NCBI GenBank assembly: GCA_963677935.2
Contig: CAXXEH010000003.1
Span: 4,960,001 to 5,024,000, forward strand
Length of the DNA: 64,000 nucleotides
Source: JAAFHB01 sp963677935
GTDB taxonomy: Bacteria > Bacteroidota > Bacteroidia > Bacteroidales > Prolixibacteraceae
Direction of reading: 5' to 3'
How positions within the stretch are numbered: the first letter of the stretch is position 1; the number at the start of each line of letters is the position of its first letter. Below the pieces are notes generated by a model. That model was not told where the DNA came from. It worked only from the letters and a program-made list of their open reading frames with translations, and did no database searches. Shown piece after piece: positions 1 through 8,073 of this stretch. The translations under genes and the position numbers were made by a program.

Positions 1-1115
1 GATTCAGTGATTCCACCCGTATGTTGGAGTAAATTAAGCAAAAAAGGATCGATATCGGTAATTCCCACAACGTATGCCATGGAAGTCACTCCAGCGCTTC
101 CATAGGTTTTCATAACATAGTCGGTTAGAATTGCAAAAAACACGAATAACAATCCAAAAACAGCAGCAGTTTTAAGTTCGAGCGGATTTTTATTTAAAGC
201 TATAGTTTTATTCTCTTCCGTGGAGGGTGATATTTGTTTTTCAGATTTGTACGAGATCTTTGAAAGTATTTTACATACAGCAAATAAAAGAAGAAATGGA
301 CCCGATAGTGTTGTTGCAATTTTGGGATTAAAAAGAAAAGCCAAAACAAGTATTCGCAAGTACATCATTCCATTAGCCATCATTATTGCAGATACAGCCT
401 TCGAGCCCGCACTCTCCTTTTTATCCAGTCGGGCTATGATAACAGTAGTGGCAGTGCTGCTGTACAGACCACCAAGAATTCCCGTCAGCATAATTCCGGA
501 ATCTGGGAAAACAAATTTCTGAAGGAGGTAACTGATGTATGAAACTCCTGAAACGACGACTACCGCTAACCAGATCTGATAAGGTGAGATGGAGATCTGA
601 TCAGAAATGGGCTGAACGGGGAGGAGCGGCAAAATAATTCCTGCAAACGCTATAAACTTGGCAAGAGTGATAAACTCCTCCTCGGATGCTTTCTTCGAAA
701 TATTGATGAAATCACTTTTCAGTTCTGTTAAAATCAATATTACTACCACAAAGGAGAGCAACAGCCATACCGGTTGTGTGAATACCATAATGGGAAGGCA
801 GTAAGTCAACAGCGCCAGAATCGAACTTGTCAACCCATAATTCTGATGCTGATGGATCTTCTGAAAATAGTGAATAGCCAAAAAAAGGCCTGTAACCACC
901 ATTCCGGTAAGAAATGGAAGGTGCGATTTTGAGTCGGCAATAAACAATACATATCCTAATAATCCTATGAAGGTGAATGTCCGGTCAGTTCCGAACAGAA
1001 GTTCTTCATTTTCGGTGATATGATGCCGCCTCTGCTCCAGTCCGATAATCAGGGAGAAGACCAGAACGAAAAAAAATTGAATGAATTCTTGGGGGATAAG
1101 ATGCTGAATCGACAT
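1..1115 (-). CDS. MgtC/DUF4010-family membrane protein, C-terminus cut by window edge
   Basis: Reading from an ATG at 1115, the minus strand stays open for 371 codons to the window edge, so the stop codon is missing. The product is very hydrophobic with many membrane segments. Near residue 15-25 it has FSLIIGLEQRR, which resembles the GLxIGLER signature of MgtC/SapB proteins. The segment STATTVIIARLDK (about 217-230) and GITDIDPFLLNL near the truncated end match the pattern of DUF4010 proteins. These are inner-membrane proteins whose substrate is not established. The family call rests on motifs recalled from the family, not on a search. It is separated from aroA by about 130 bp with no visible feature. 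Confidence 0.75.
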   Translation of the reverse strand, partial: MSIQHLIPQEFIQFFFVLVFSLIIGLEQRRHHITENEELLFGTDRTFTFIGLLGYVLFIADSKSHLPFLTGMVVTGLFLAIHYFQKIHQHQNYGLTSSILALLTYCLPIMVFTQPVWLLLSFVVVILILTELKSDFINISKKASEEEFITLAKFIAFAGIILPLLPVQPISDQISISPYQIWLAVVVVSGVSYISYLLQKFVFPDSGIMLTGILGGLYSSTATTVIIARLDKKESAGSKAVSAIMMANGMMYLRILVLAFLFNPKIATTLSGPFLLLFAVCKILSKISYKSEKQISPSTEENKTIALNKNPLELKTAAVFGLLFVFFAILTDYVMKTYGSAGVTSMAYVVGITDIDPFLLNLLQHTGGITE

Positions 1116-1246
1116 ACCTCAAAAAGATAAGAAACAAAGATATTCAATAATTCAGTATTTAAGGCCGTTAAAGATGATATTTATGGAGTAAAAAAACTGG
1201 CGATTGGAGACTTACAGCTTGCTGCTGGCTTGGACCATCGATTTTG

Positions 1247-2479
1247 TCAGTCGATTTTGAATCCAATCTTTTTCAGATCCTCCCAATAACCAGGATATGA
1301 TTTTGAGATAACCTGCGGATCATCGATGATTATTTCGGGATAAACCATTGCAGCCGGTGCAAATGCCAATGCCATTCTGTGATCATGATAGGTTTTAATC
1401 ACTGGAGGTTGATATTTAAGATTTTCATCAAATATTCCATCCCAGCGGAGTTCTCCGATTCCGGGCTCAGTAAAAATGGCGCCTAATTTTGAAACTTCAT
1501 TCTGCAAAGCTGCGATACGATCGGTCTCCTTTATTTTTAACGTTGATAATCCTTTAAAATGGAAGGGAATTTTTTTGCAAAGTGAGAGAACGGCAAAGGT
1601 TTGGGCAATATCAGGATTCTCGATAAAATCCAGCTCTATTTCCCTCAATTTCTGATAGGTCATTTTTGTGAGGCGAACATTATTTCCCTCCTGCTTCGAG
1701 GCAACACCAAAATATTTTTCGAACCATTCCGCCTGAGAGGCATCCCCCTGCAGGCTTTGTAGTTGTAATCCCTTCAGCAGCAGATTACATTTATCAGAAA
1801 GTGCCGCCATGGAATACCAATAGGAGGCGCCCGACCAGTCGGCCTCTACCGAGAACTTTACCGGTTGGTAGTTTTGCTCTTCGATACTGATCGTATCATC
1901 TTTCCAGCTGTGATGGACTCCAAATTTCTCCATCAGCTTTAAGGTGAGATTAATATATGGTCTGGAAGTGATCTGATTCAGTAACTTTAAAGTCATCCCC
2001 CCCTGGATGGTAGGTGCAATCATTAGGAGGGCAGAGATATATTGACTGCTGATACTTCCATCAAGTTCGACCGTTCCACCTTTTAAAGATGTTCCAAGAA
2101 TACGTAAGGGAGGAAATCCCTCATATTCTACATATTCAATAGAGGCGCCAAGTTTCCGCAATGCGTCAACAAGAATTCTAATGGGGCGCTGCTTCATCCT
2201 TTCAGACCCTGTCAATGTCCATTCCCCAACTATTTTTGAAAGGAAGGCAGTAAGAAACCGCATGGCCGTTCCCGCATGCCCAATATCAAAATGATTGGTA
2301 TCGGAGTTCAGAACGGCTTCAAGCACTTTAGTGTCGTCGCTATCCGATAAATTATCAATATGATATGGAGAATAGGCTAAAGAATTAATAATCAGTATTC
2401 GGTTGCTGATGCTTTTTGAGGAAGGGAGAGTGACTTCTCCAATCAGTGTTTTATCGGCCTTGGTAATTGTATATTGCAT
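1247..2479 (-). CDS. aroA: 3-phosphoshikimate 1-carboxyvinyltransferase (EPSP synthase)
   Basis: Catalyses transfer of the enolpyruvyl group of PEP to shikimate 3-phosphate, the sixth step of chorismate synthesis, in the cytosol. At 410 residues it is slightly shorter than the usual ~430. Visible signatures are PSSKSISNR near residue 19 (shikimate-phosphate site), HAGTAMRFLTAF near 68 (counterpart of the GNAGTAMR loop), SSQYISALLMIAP near 143, KETDRIAAL near 324 and YHDHRMALAFAPAA near 364. It lies 9 bp downstream of aroB on the same strand, so the two are very probably co-transcribed. The loop reads H-A-G-T rather than N-A-G-T, as I recall for some Bacteroidota forms. Confidence 0.95.
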   Translation of the reverse strand: MQYTITKADKTLIGEVTLPSSKSISNRILIINSLAYSPYHIDNLSDSDDTKVLEAVLNSDTNHFDIGHAGTAMRFLTAFLSKIVGEWTLTGSERMKQRPIRILVDALRKLGASIEYVEYEGFPPLRILGTSLKGGTVELDGSISSQYISALLMIAPTIQGGMTLKLLNQITSRPYINLTLKLMEKFGVHHSWKDDTISIEEQNYQPVKFSVEADWSGASYWYSMAALSDKCNLLLKGLQLQSLQGDASQAEWFEKYFGVASKQEGNNVRLTKMTYQKLREIELDFIENPDIAQTFAVLSLCKKIPFHFKGLSTLKIKETDRIAALQNEVSKLGAIFTEPGIGELRWDGIFDENLKYQPPVIKTYHDHRMALAFAPAAMVYPEIIIDDPQVISKSYPGYWEDLKKIGFKID

Positions 2480-2488
2480 GGAGAATAC

Positions 2489-3562
2489 TCAAATGTTCAT
2501 TTTTTTGAAATAATCGAGTGCCTCAAATATGAGGTTCTTATCACAATTTTGGTTGATGGCCACCTCTCCTACTGAAGGGATGAGGGTGAAATTTACCCGG
2601 GTTCCTTCGTTCTTTTTATCGTGCGTCATCAGTTGGTATAGTGCTTCATACTGATTTTTATCAATACTGTATTTTCCATAAATTTCAATCAGCCAGTTAG
2701 ATAATTCATTAACTTTCTCTAATGGAAGGTTACAGATCTTGTGAGAAAGGTATAGTTCTGCAATCATACCATAAGCTACTGCGTAGCCATGGAGGACCGG
2801 GTGATCGGAAAATAATGCAAAACTCTCGAAGGCATGCCCGATGGTATGGCCGAAATTAAGCGCCTTGCGGATATTCCGTTCGTTTGGATCCTGAAATACA
2901 AACGAATCTTTAATAGCAACCGATCGGGCAATTATTCCGCGAAGGATTTCAAGATCGGGATTATTCAGATCAAAATTGCGAACTTCGTCCAGATGTTCGG
3001 AAGAATTGATCATCCCATGTTTGATCATCTCTGCATAACCTGAGATGAAATTGGAGGTATCGATGGTTTGCAGGAAGCGGGTGTCAATCAATACAGTAAG
3101 TGGCTGATTGATTACTCCGATCTCATTCTTTAATCCGTTAAAGTTGAAACCGGTCTTCCCCCCTACAGATGCATCAACCTGCGAAAGAAGAGTCGTTGGG
3201 ATATTCACAAAGTCTATCCCTCTTTTCATTGTCGAAGCGGCAAAACTGCCAAGATCGGTGAGCATTCCACCGCCCAGATTCACGATGAGCGATTTACGGT
3301 CAGCTCCGTTTTGACTTAGGAAAAGCCATATTTTTTCAACCGAGGAGAGTTTTTTATTTTCTTCTCCGGCAGGGATGACCACCTTTTTAAAATATTCGAA
3401 TCCTGGTGTTTTGCTGATCAGGGAACAACAAAACAGATCACAGTTGTTTTCTGTTACCAGAAACAGTTTATCTTTGGGATAGCGGGAGAGTATCTTTCCG
3501 AGTTCATTTTCCACCTCATTTGTTACGATGATGGAGGCGTGATAATCAGGATAATTGTTCAT
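2489..3562 (-). CDS. aroB: 3-dehydroquinate synthase
   Basis: Converts DAHP to 3-dehydroquinate, the second step of the shikimate pathway, using NAD and a divalent metal. The 357-residue length is normal. The NAD-binding glycine-rich stretch GGGMLTDLGSFAAS (about 98-111), the block PTTLLSQVDASVGGKT (about 122-137) and the metal-ligand region NFGHTIGHAFES (about 238-250) are all present. It is the first gene of a two-gene unit with aroA. A Bacteroidota-type -7 box lies just upstream of its start. Confidence 0.96.
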   Translation of the reverse strand: MNNYPDYHASIIVTNEVENELGKILSRYPKDKLFLVTENNCDLFCCSLISKTPGFEYFKKVVIPAGEENKKLSSVEKIWLFLSQNGADRKSLIVNLGGGMLTDLGSFAASTMKRGIDFVNIPTTLLSQVDASVGGKTGFNFNGLKNEIGVINQPLTVLIDTRFLQTIDTSNFISGYAEMIKHGMINSSEHLDEVRNFDLNNPDLEILRGIIARSVAIKDSFVFQDPNERNIRKALNFGHTIGHAFESFALFSDHPVLHGYAVAYGMIAELYLSHKICNLPLEKVNELSNWLIEIYGKYSIDKNQYEALYQLMTHDKKNEGTRVNFTLIPSVGEVAINQNCDKNLIFEALDYFKKMNI

Positions 3563-3580
3563 TTTTATGATTTATAAGGG

Positions 3581-3617
3581 CAAAGTTAAAATTTTTTGCT
3601 ATTTTGGATTCCAAAAT
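3581..3617 (-). promoter_or_regulatory. Probable aroB promoter with upstream palindrome
   Basis: On the minus strand, TAACTTTG (complement of 3581-3588) matches the Bacteroidota -7 consensus TAnnTTTG and lies about 20 bp upstream of the aroB start. A TTTG further upstream, at a spacing of about 23 bp, could be the -33 element. That region is a perfect palindrome, ATTTTGG-ATT-CCAAAAT (3601-3617), which may be an operator shared with the divergent gene at 3641. The regulator is unknown. Confidence 0.45.
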
Positions 3618-3640
3618 TGGAGTAAGGTGATTATTTAATA

Positions 3641-4102
3641 ATGTTTGGTATGGATTTCTGCAACGAGGAAGGGATTAAAAAGCTGAGGATGTTTTTGCTG
3701 ATATCAGGGATAGTTTCGCTTCTTTCGATGGCTGTTCTCGTTGTTTTTGAGTTGTTTACCGTAATGATCATACTGGCAGCTGTTTTTTTGATCATCGTGC
3801 TGGTGATCAATTTACTGAACTTTCAGTATGTAAAAATCACAGAAGAGCGTAATAGGTTGGTTGTCAGATATTATTCTGTTTTTGCTTTTGAAAGAAGTTT
3901 TGAAACCTTCGAATTTTCGATCGCTCAGCTCAGGAATGTAGTAGTAACTAAATATTTTCTGGGGCTGAAATGGGATATCACCTTTACCATAAGGGTACAA
4001 AAAGGGCTGGCCGAATATCCGCCGGTCAGCTTTTCTGCGATTCCTTTCGGGAAAAGATCTAAACTGGTGAAGCAGCTAAAAAATCTGATTCCTAAAAAGT
4101 AG
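3641..4102 (+). CDS. Small membrane protein of unknown function
   Basis: A 153-residue protein that I do not recognise. Residues ~15-60 form two adjacent hydrophobic segments typical of a membrane hairpin. The remaining ~90 residues are soluble, rich in beta-type alternation and basic at the C-terminus (GKRSKLVKQLKNLIPKK). The plan of two membrane segments followed by a compact beta-rich domain resembles bacterial PH-like membrane proteins, but no diagnostic motif is visible. It is divergent from aroB and converges on the radical SAM gene with only 15 bp between them, so it is likely a single-gene unit. Confidence 0.7.
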   Translation: MFGMDFCNEEGIKKLRMFLLISGIVSLLSMAVLVVFELFTVMIILAAVFLIIVLVINLLNFQYVKITEERNRLVVRYYSVFAFERSFETFEFSIAQLRNVVVTKYFLGLKWDITFTIRVQKGLAEYPPVSFSAIPFGKRSKLVKQLKNLIPKK

Positions 4103-4117
4103 TTATATAACTAGTTG

Positions 4118-5245
4118 CTATTCCCAAACCCCGGGAATTTTTTCGCCACATTTTTTACACCCCCCTTTTACCAGGTTTTTTTGAAGAATGGTAAATCCTC
4201 TCCTTTCAATAATCAGTTCATGGCATTTGGGACAGTAGGTATTCTGTGCCTCAAGACCAGGTACATTCCCAACATATACGTATTTTATCCCCTCGGAAAT
4301 GGCAATCTCTCTAGCCTTGGTCAACACTCCAATGGGAGTTGCAGATAACTGAGTGAGCTTGTGTTCAGGATGGAATCGGCTGAAGTGAAGCGGATAATCG
4401 GCAAGTCCGTTTTTGGCAAGCCAGTTGCACATCCGTTTGATCATGTCGAGGTCGTCGGTCCATCCCGGAACAACAAGGTTGGTTATTTCGAGCCAAACCC
4501 CCAGCTCTGCCATAATTTTCAGGGTGTTCAATACGGGTTGAAGAGATCCGGCGCTTAGTTTCAGGTAGATATCGTTACTAAACGATTTCAGGTCAACATT
4601 GGCAGCATCAATGTATTTGCAGAATTGGCGCAATGGCTCTTCGTTGATGTAACCGGCTGTAACAAGAATATTTTTTATCCCTTTCTCCCTGGCCAGCATC
4701 GCCGAGTCGAGGGTATATTCATAAAAGGAGATAGGTTCTGAATAGGTGTAAGCGATTGATTCACATTTGTTGGAGAGCGTTTCAGCAATCAGTTTATCGG
4801 GCATTAAATCGAAGTTCTGCGTCTCTTTGGGACTGGTTTGCGAGATGGTCCAGTTTTGGCAGTTCATACACGCCAGGTTGCAACCAGCTGTGGCGATCGA
4901 GAGGGCTCTTGAACCAGGAAGAAAATGGTTCAATGGTTTTTTTTCAACCGGGTCGATGTTGACAGCACAGGGATTTCCATAGGCGATGGAGTAGATCTTC
5001 CCATCGTGATTCACCCGGTTGTGGCATACTCCTGCCTCCCCTTCCTTGATAACACATTCATTGGGGCAGATCAGACATTTGGCCCCTCGTGGGGTAGGTG
5101 ACCAATAGAGTCCTTCCTTACTCCATTTCCAGAGTTTTTCGCCCGTATTGCCAGCAAAGCCCATCAATGGAGAACAGGTGATAGCACCCGTGGCTGCCAA
5201 TCCCTGTTTTAGAAATTCACGTTTATTCATTTCCTGAGTTGTCAT
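4118..5245 (-). CDS. amrS: AmmeMemoRadiSam system radical SAM enzyme (AmrS-like)
   Basis: A 375-residue radical SAM protein of the AmmeMemoRadiSam group. The radical SAM triad is in AGCNLACMNCQNW (CxxxCxxC, about residue 120). It is preceded by a cysteine-rich patch, CLICPNECVIKEGEAGVC, and followed by a C-terminal zinc-ribbon-like CPKC...GGCKKCG. Both extra cysteine clusters are usual in this family. The N-terminus, NKREFLKQGLAATGA, looks like a Tat signal with Lys-Arg in place of Arg-Arg, implying possible export, which would be odd for a SAM-dependent enzyme. It is the last gene of a cluster with the MEMO-AMMECR1 fusion, 21 bp behind the membrane protein gene. The family's reaction is not established as far as I know. 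Confidence 0.88.
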   Translation of the reverse strand: MTTQEMNKREFLKQGLAATGAITCSPLMGFAGNTGEKLWKWSKEGLYWSPTPRGAKCLICPNECVIKEGEAGVCHNRVNHDGKIYSIAYGNPCAVNIDPVEKKPLNHFLPGSRALSIATAGCNLACMNCQNWTISQTSPKETQNFDLMPDKLIAETLSNKCESIAYTYSEPISFYEYTLDSAMLAREKGIKNILVTAGYINEEPLRQFCKYIDAANVDLKSFSNDIYLKLSAGSLQPVLNTLKIMAELGVWLEITNLVVPGWTDDLDMIKRMCNWLAKNGLADYPLHFSRFHPEHKLTQLSATPIGVLTKAREIAISEGIKYVYVGNVPGLEAQNTYCPKCHELIIERRGFTILQKNLVKGGCKKCGEKIPGVWE

Positions 5246-5266
5246 AATAAGTTGAACGGATTAAAT

Positions 5267-7747
5267 TCATTTTCTTCTTAAAGTTAAGAATATTCCAAAT
5301 ACCAGGTTTAAAAAGCTTATTGCCAGTACCGATGCTACAATACCCGTTCTGGGTACCAGATAGAGGGTTACAGCAAGGGCACCCAATGCCGATCCGAATA
5401 AATCGAAGCTGTAAATTTTTGCCGGGATCTCCGCATAACTATCCTTTCCTTTTAGGCTGGCTGTGGTGAACTGAAAACCGGTCAGGTATCCAATGGCAAA
5501 AGTCGCTGCGAAAAAGATGGAATAGATGATCGCAGGGGTAAGATTAATCATAGAGGGAGAAAATAACAACAGTGCGATAATCGATGTTAAGATACCCATA
5601 ACGATCAGATTGATTGACAGGTAGTCTCTCTCTTTTGAATTATTTAATGATTTTCCTGAGAATGATCCGGCTACGAGTCCAGCCATGAAACTGGTAAAGA
5701 CAAAGCTGGTGAGCAGATAAATATTTCCAAAATAAATTTGCAGGCCAAATAAGAGCAGAATTTCAATTCCTGAAGCCGAAAAGCCTGCAATAAACATCGC
5801 CTTTGAAGAGCTGTTTCCGGTAAAAAAAATAACCAGTCCCAGTACACCTGCTAAAACGCCTAATAACCAGTAACTACCTTTGAAGTGACTCAGCCAGTAA
5901 TTAAGTTGCTGAGAGTATAAAACCGGTTTTAAATTTTGGTTGATTTCATGTGCCGGATTCAATGAGGATACAATAATCTCTCCGCGTCTTTTGAGCAAAT
6001 TGTCGTTAAAATAGTCGGGATTAACGTAGCGGGTTAATATCCCGCTCTCCTGAATGGCTTTGGCAATATAATAAGAAAGTGGGGCGTCGGAGGCGAGAAA
6101 ATAATTCATCTCCCCGGGAATAATGATCACCTGATGAAACACTTTTTTTAAGGTCGAATAAATGGTTGAGTTAAGTTCAACAGATTCATTATTTAGATAA
6201 TTGGCTGGCGCAGTCAATCCAAACGAAAGCACCGCATTTGATGAGAGTTTTTCCTTCAGTAAAGTAAAGAATTCAAGTGTGTAAAACCGGTTCGATTGCA
6301 GGGTCGACGGGCCGGGAAGATTCAAAATGACTACATCAAATTTTTTTGTTGAATTGCGGATGAAACGAATCGGATCGATCGAATAAAGGGTGATTCGCCT
6401 CTCCATGATTTTAGCCAGCGAATCTTTCATCAAAGCCAATAACCACCGGTTCTCTTCAACATAGTCAACCGAAACCTGTTTATATTTTTTGAGCTCCGTA
6501 ATTTGACCTGAAAGACCACCTGAAACAAGTAAAACATTCAATGCATGGGGATGTTGAGCCATTGCAAAATGGACAGCCTCTTCACTCATCATAAAGTTCT
6601 CGGAGTCAAACAACAGTATATTATTGTTATAAACACTCCACATATTTTCCTGGCGTGTTATTACAATATTCCCGTGAGGCGAATCTTTTGAGACTTCAAT
6701 AACCTGATTGGGGTACACCCAGCTTCGGAAAACCTTTTCAGGTTGAAAAAAAAGTGCTGTAAATGCAGGGAATGCCACTAATGCACAGAACCAGATTAGT
6801 TTTCTTCTTCCAGTCTTAAGGCTGATCAGGAAAAGAACCAATGAATTAATCAGCGCCAGAACCAACAGGCTTTCGGCTGAAGAAAATATAAAAATAAAGA
6901 GAATGCCGCTGAGCAAACCACCCACAATACTTCCTGCCGACTCAAAGCCATATACAGGTCCTGTTTCATTTTGGTTCCTGAGTTCAGAATAACATTTGGA
7001 TATGAATGTAAAAAGATATCCGCTCAGGAGGCAAACCGGGATCAGCAATAGAAGTGAAGCGAGAAAGATTTCAAAGATGCCGATCATTGCACCGATCGGA
7101 AACACTTTGTTTTTGAGGAAATTGATGAGGAAAGCGGTGATGAAGGGTAGAATTGAAAGAATTAAAAGACCTGGTAAAATGATAGTTGATGTTTTTGTTA
7201 TTCTCAACGAATTTTTCCCAAGTAATGCTCCAATGCCGGTTAAAACCATCCAGTTGGCAAGTACTAGTCCAATAACCAGTTCGTTACCGTTAAAAACTGA
7301 AAGAAACTCCCGAAGCAAGGTAATCTGAGCGATCATCGAAGTACTTCCGAGCAAAAACGCAGACACCTTTATGATTGATTCTTCCACGTCGCTTTCAAGC
7401 CGGAAAATTTGGCCCGATTCTTTGATTCTTTCGCTTTTAAAAATGTGAAGGTAGTAACTCAGATGCCACCAAAAATGAATCAGTCCAATTATAACCATCC
7501 CGATTCCAAAATCAACATGGTATTTCACCAAATCATCAAAAAGTGGAATTACCAGCTTGTAGTTGATTTTTACCACCATTACCAATCCGATTAAGCCTGT
7601 TATCAAAAAGGTAATCAGCAAGATAATGTTCCAGAATTTTCGGTGAATTGTTTTGGTAACCAAGCCCATCCAGGAAAACAGCCAGGTCAAAAGGTAAAAC
7701 AAGATTACCAGTATGCTGATGGAGAATATGGGATAGGATGTTGACAT
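5267..7747 (-). CDS. Multi-pass membrane protein with spermidine-synthase-like domain
   Basis: An 826-residue protein. The N-terminus (about 1-110) has three to four membrane segments. A long block of membrane segments (about 130-335) follows, then a soluble domain (about 355-560) that looks like a polyamine aminopropyltransferase/methyltransferase fold: HALNVLLVSGGLSGQITEL is the nucleotide-binding glycine loop, VDYVEENRWLLALMK an acidic strand end, and FDVVILNLPGPSTLQSNRFY the catalytic-region strand. A further ~200 residues of membrane segments close the protein. This matches the fused transporter/spermidine-synthase architecture. The gene sits between the MEMO-AMMECR1 fusion and the radical SAM gene, suggesting a shared function. 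The substrate is unknown, and the typical acidic catalytic residues of true spermidine synthases are not obvious. Confidence 0.75.
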   Translation of the reverse strand: MSTSYPIFSISILVILFYLLTWLFSWMGLVTKTIHRKFWNIILLITFLITGLIGLVMVVKINYKLVIPLFDDLVKYHVDFGIGMVIIGLIHFWWHLSYYLHIFKSERIKESGQIFRLESDVEESIIKVSAFLLGSTSMIAQITLLREFLSVFNGNELVIGLVLANWMVLTGIGALLGKNSLRITKTSTIILPGLLILSILPFITAFLINFLKNKVFPIGAMIGIFEIFLASLLLLIPVCLLSGYLFTFISKCYSELRNQNETGPVYGFESAGSIVGGLLSGILFIFIFSSAESLLVLALINSLVLFLISLKTGRRKLIWFCALVAFPAFTALFFQPEKVFRSWVYPNQVIEVSKDSPHGNIVITRQENMWSVYNNNILLFDSENFMMSEEAVHFAMAQHPHALNVLLVSGGLSGQITELKKYKQVSVDYVEENRWLLALMKDSLAKIMERRITLYSIDPIRFIRNSTKKFDVVILNLPGPSTLQSNRFYTLEFFTLLKEKLSSNAVLSFGLTAPANYLNNESVELNSTIYSTLKKVFHQVIIIPGEMNYFLASDAPLSYYIAKAIQESGILTRYVNPDYFNDNLLKRRGEIIVSSLNPAHEINQNLKPVLYSQQLNYWLSHFKGSYWLLGVLAGVLGLVIFFTGNSSSKAMFIAGFSASGIEILLLFGLQIYFGNIYLLTSFVFTSFMAGLVAGSFSGKSLNNSKERDYLSINLIVMGILTSIIALLLFSPSMINLTPAIIYSIFFAATFAIGYLTGFQFTTASLKGKDSYAEIPAKIYSFDLFGSALGALAVTLYLVPRTGIVASVLAISFLNLVFGIFLTLRRK

Positions 7748-7758
7748 TTTAATTGTTT

Positions 7759-7937
7759 CTATTGTTTCTGTTGATAAGGTTCCGTAGTCTTGAATTTATT
7801 GCCTTTAATTTCGGAAGACTTTAGGTAAGTTATTAGATTTGATATTTTACGTCCCAAATCAATTGATAAATATCCTGGCAAAACACCCTTGCCAGTTTCC
7901 AGACCTCCAAATCCTCAAATCTCTTAACCGTACTCAT
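7759..7937 (-). pseudogene. Collapsed four-helix-bundle (23S-intervening-type) protein gene
   Basis: From an ATG at 7937 the minus strand reads MSTVKRFEDLEVWKLARVF, the typical start of the small four-helix-bundle proteins of Bacteroidota (FEDLxVWxxAR). It runs to a stop at 7833. In a shifted frame, starting within the same stretch, it reads GRKISNLITYLKSSEIKG and ends at 7759-7761, which matches the typical C-terminus of the same family. The ~70 central residues are missing. I infer an internal deletion with a frameshift that joined the two ends. It lies inside the AmmeMemoRadiSam cluster, in the 325-bp gap before the membrane protein gene. Confidence 0.75.
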
Positions 7938-8019
7938 ATTCCTAATTTTAAACTATAGAGACCTTCTTCAGAAACAATTAAAATTTTTGTCCTTACAAAA
8001 GAAACTACTCAGACAAAAG

Positions 8020-8073
8020 GAACAATAGAAACCATTCATCAGAAACAATAGAAACCTGTGAAACAATAGAAAC
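8020..8073 (+). repeat. Short direct repeats of GAAACAATAGAAAC
   Basis: Three copies of (G)AAACAATAGAAAC lie at about 8020-8032, 8042-8055 and 8060-8073; the last touches the stop codon of the MEMO-AMMECR1 gene. The inverted sequence ATTGTTTCTATTGTTTC occurs at 7752-7768, on the far side of the collapsed four-helix-bundle gene. The pseudogene is therefore bracketed by inverted copies of the motif. The function is unknown; it may mark the borders of the inserted unit. Confidence 0.6.
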
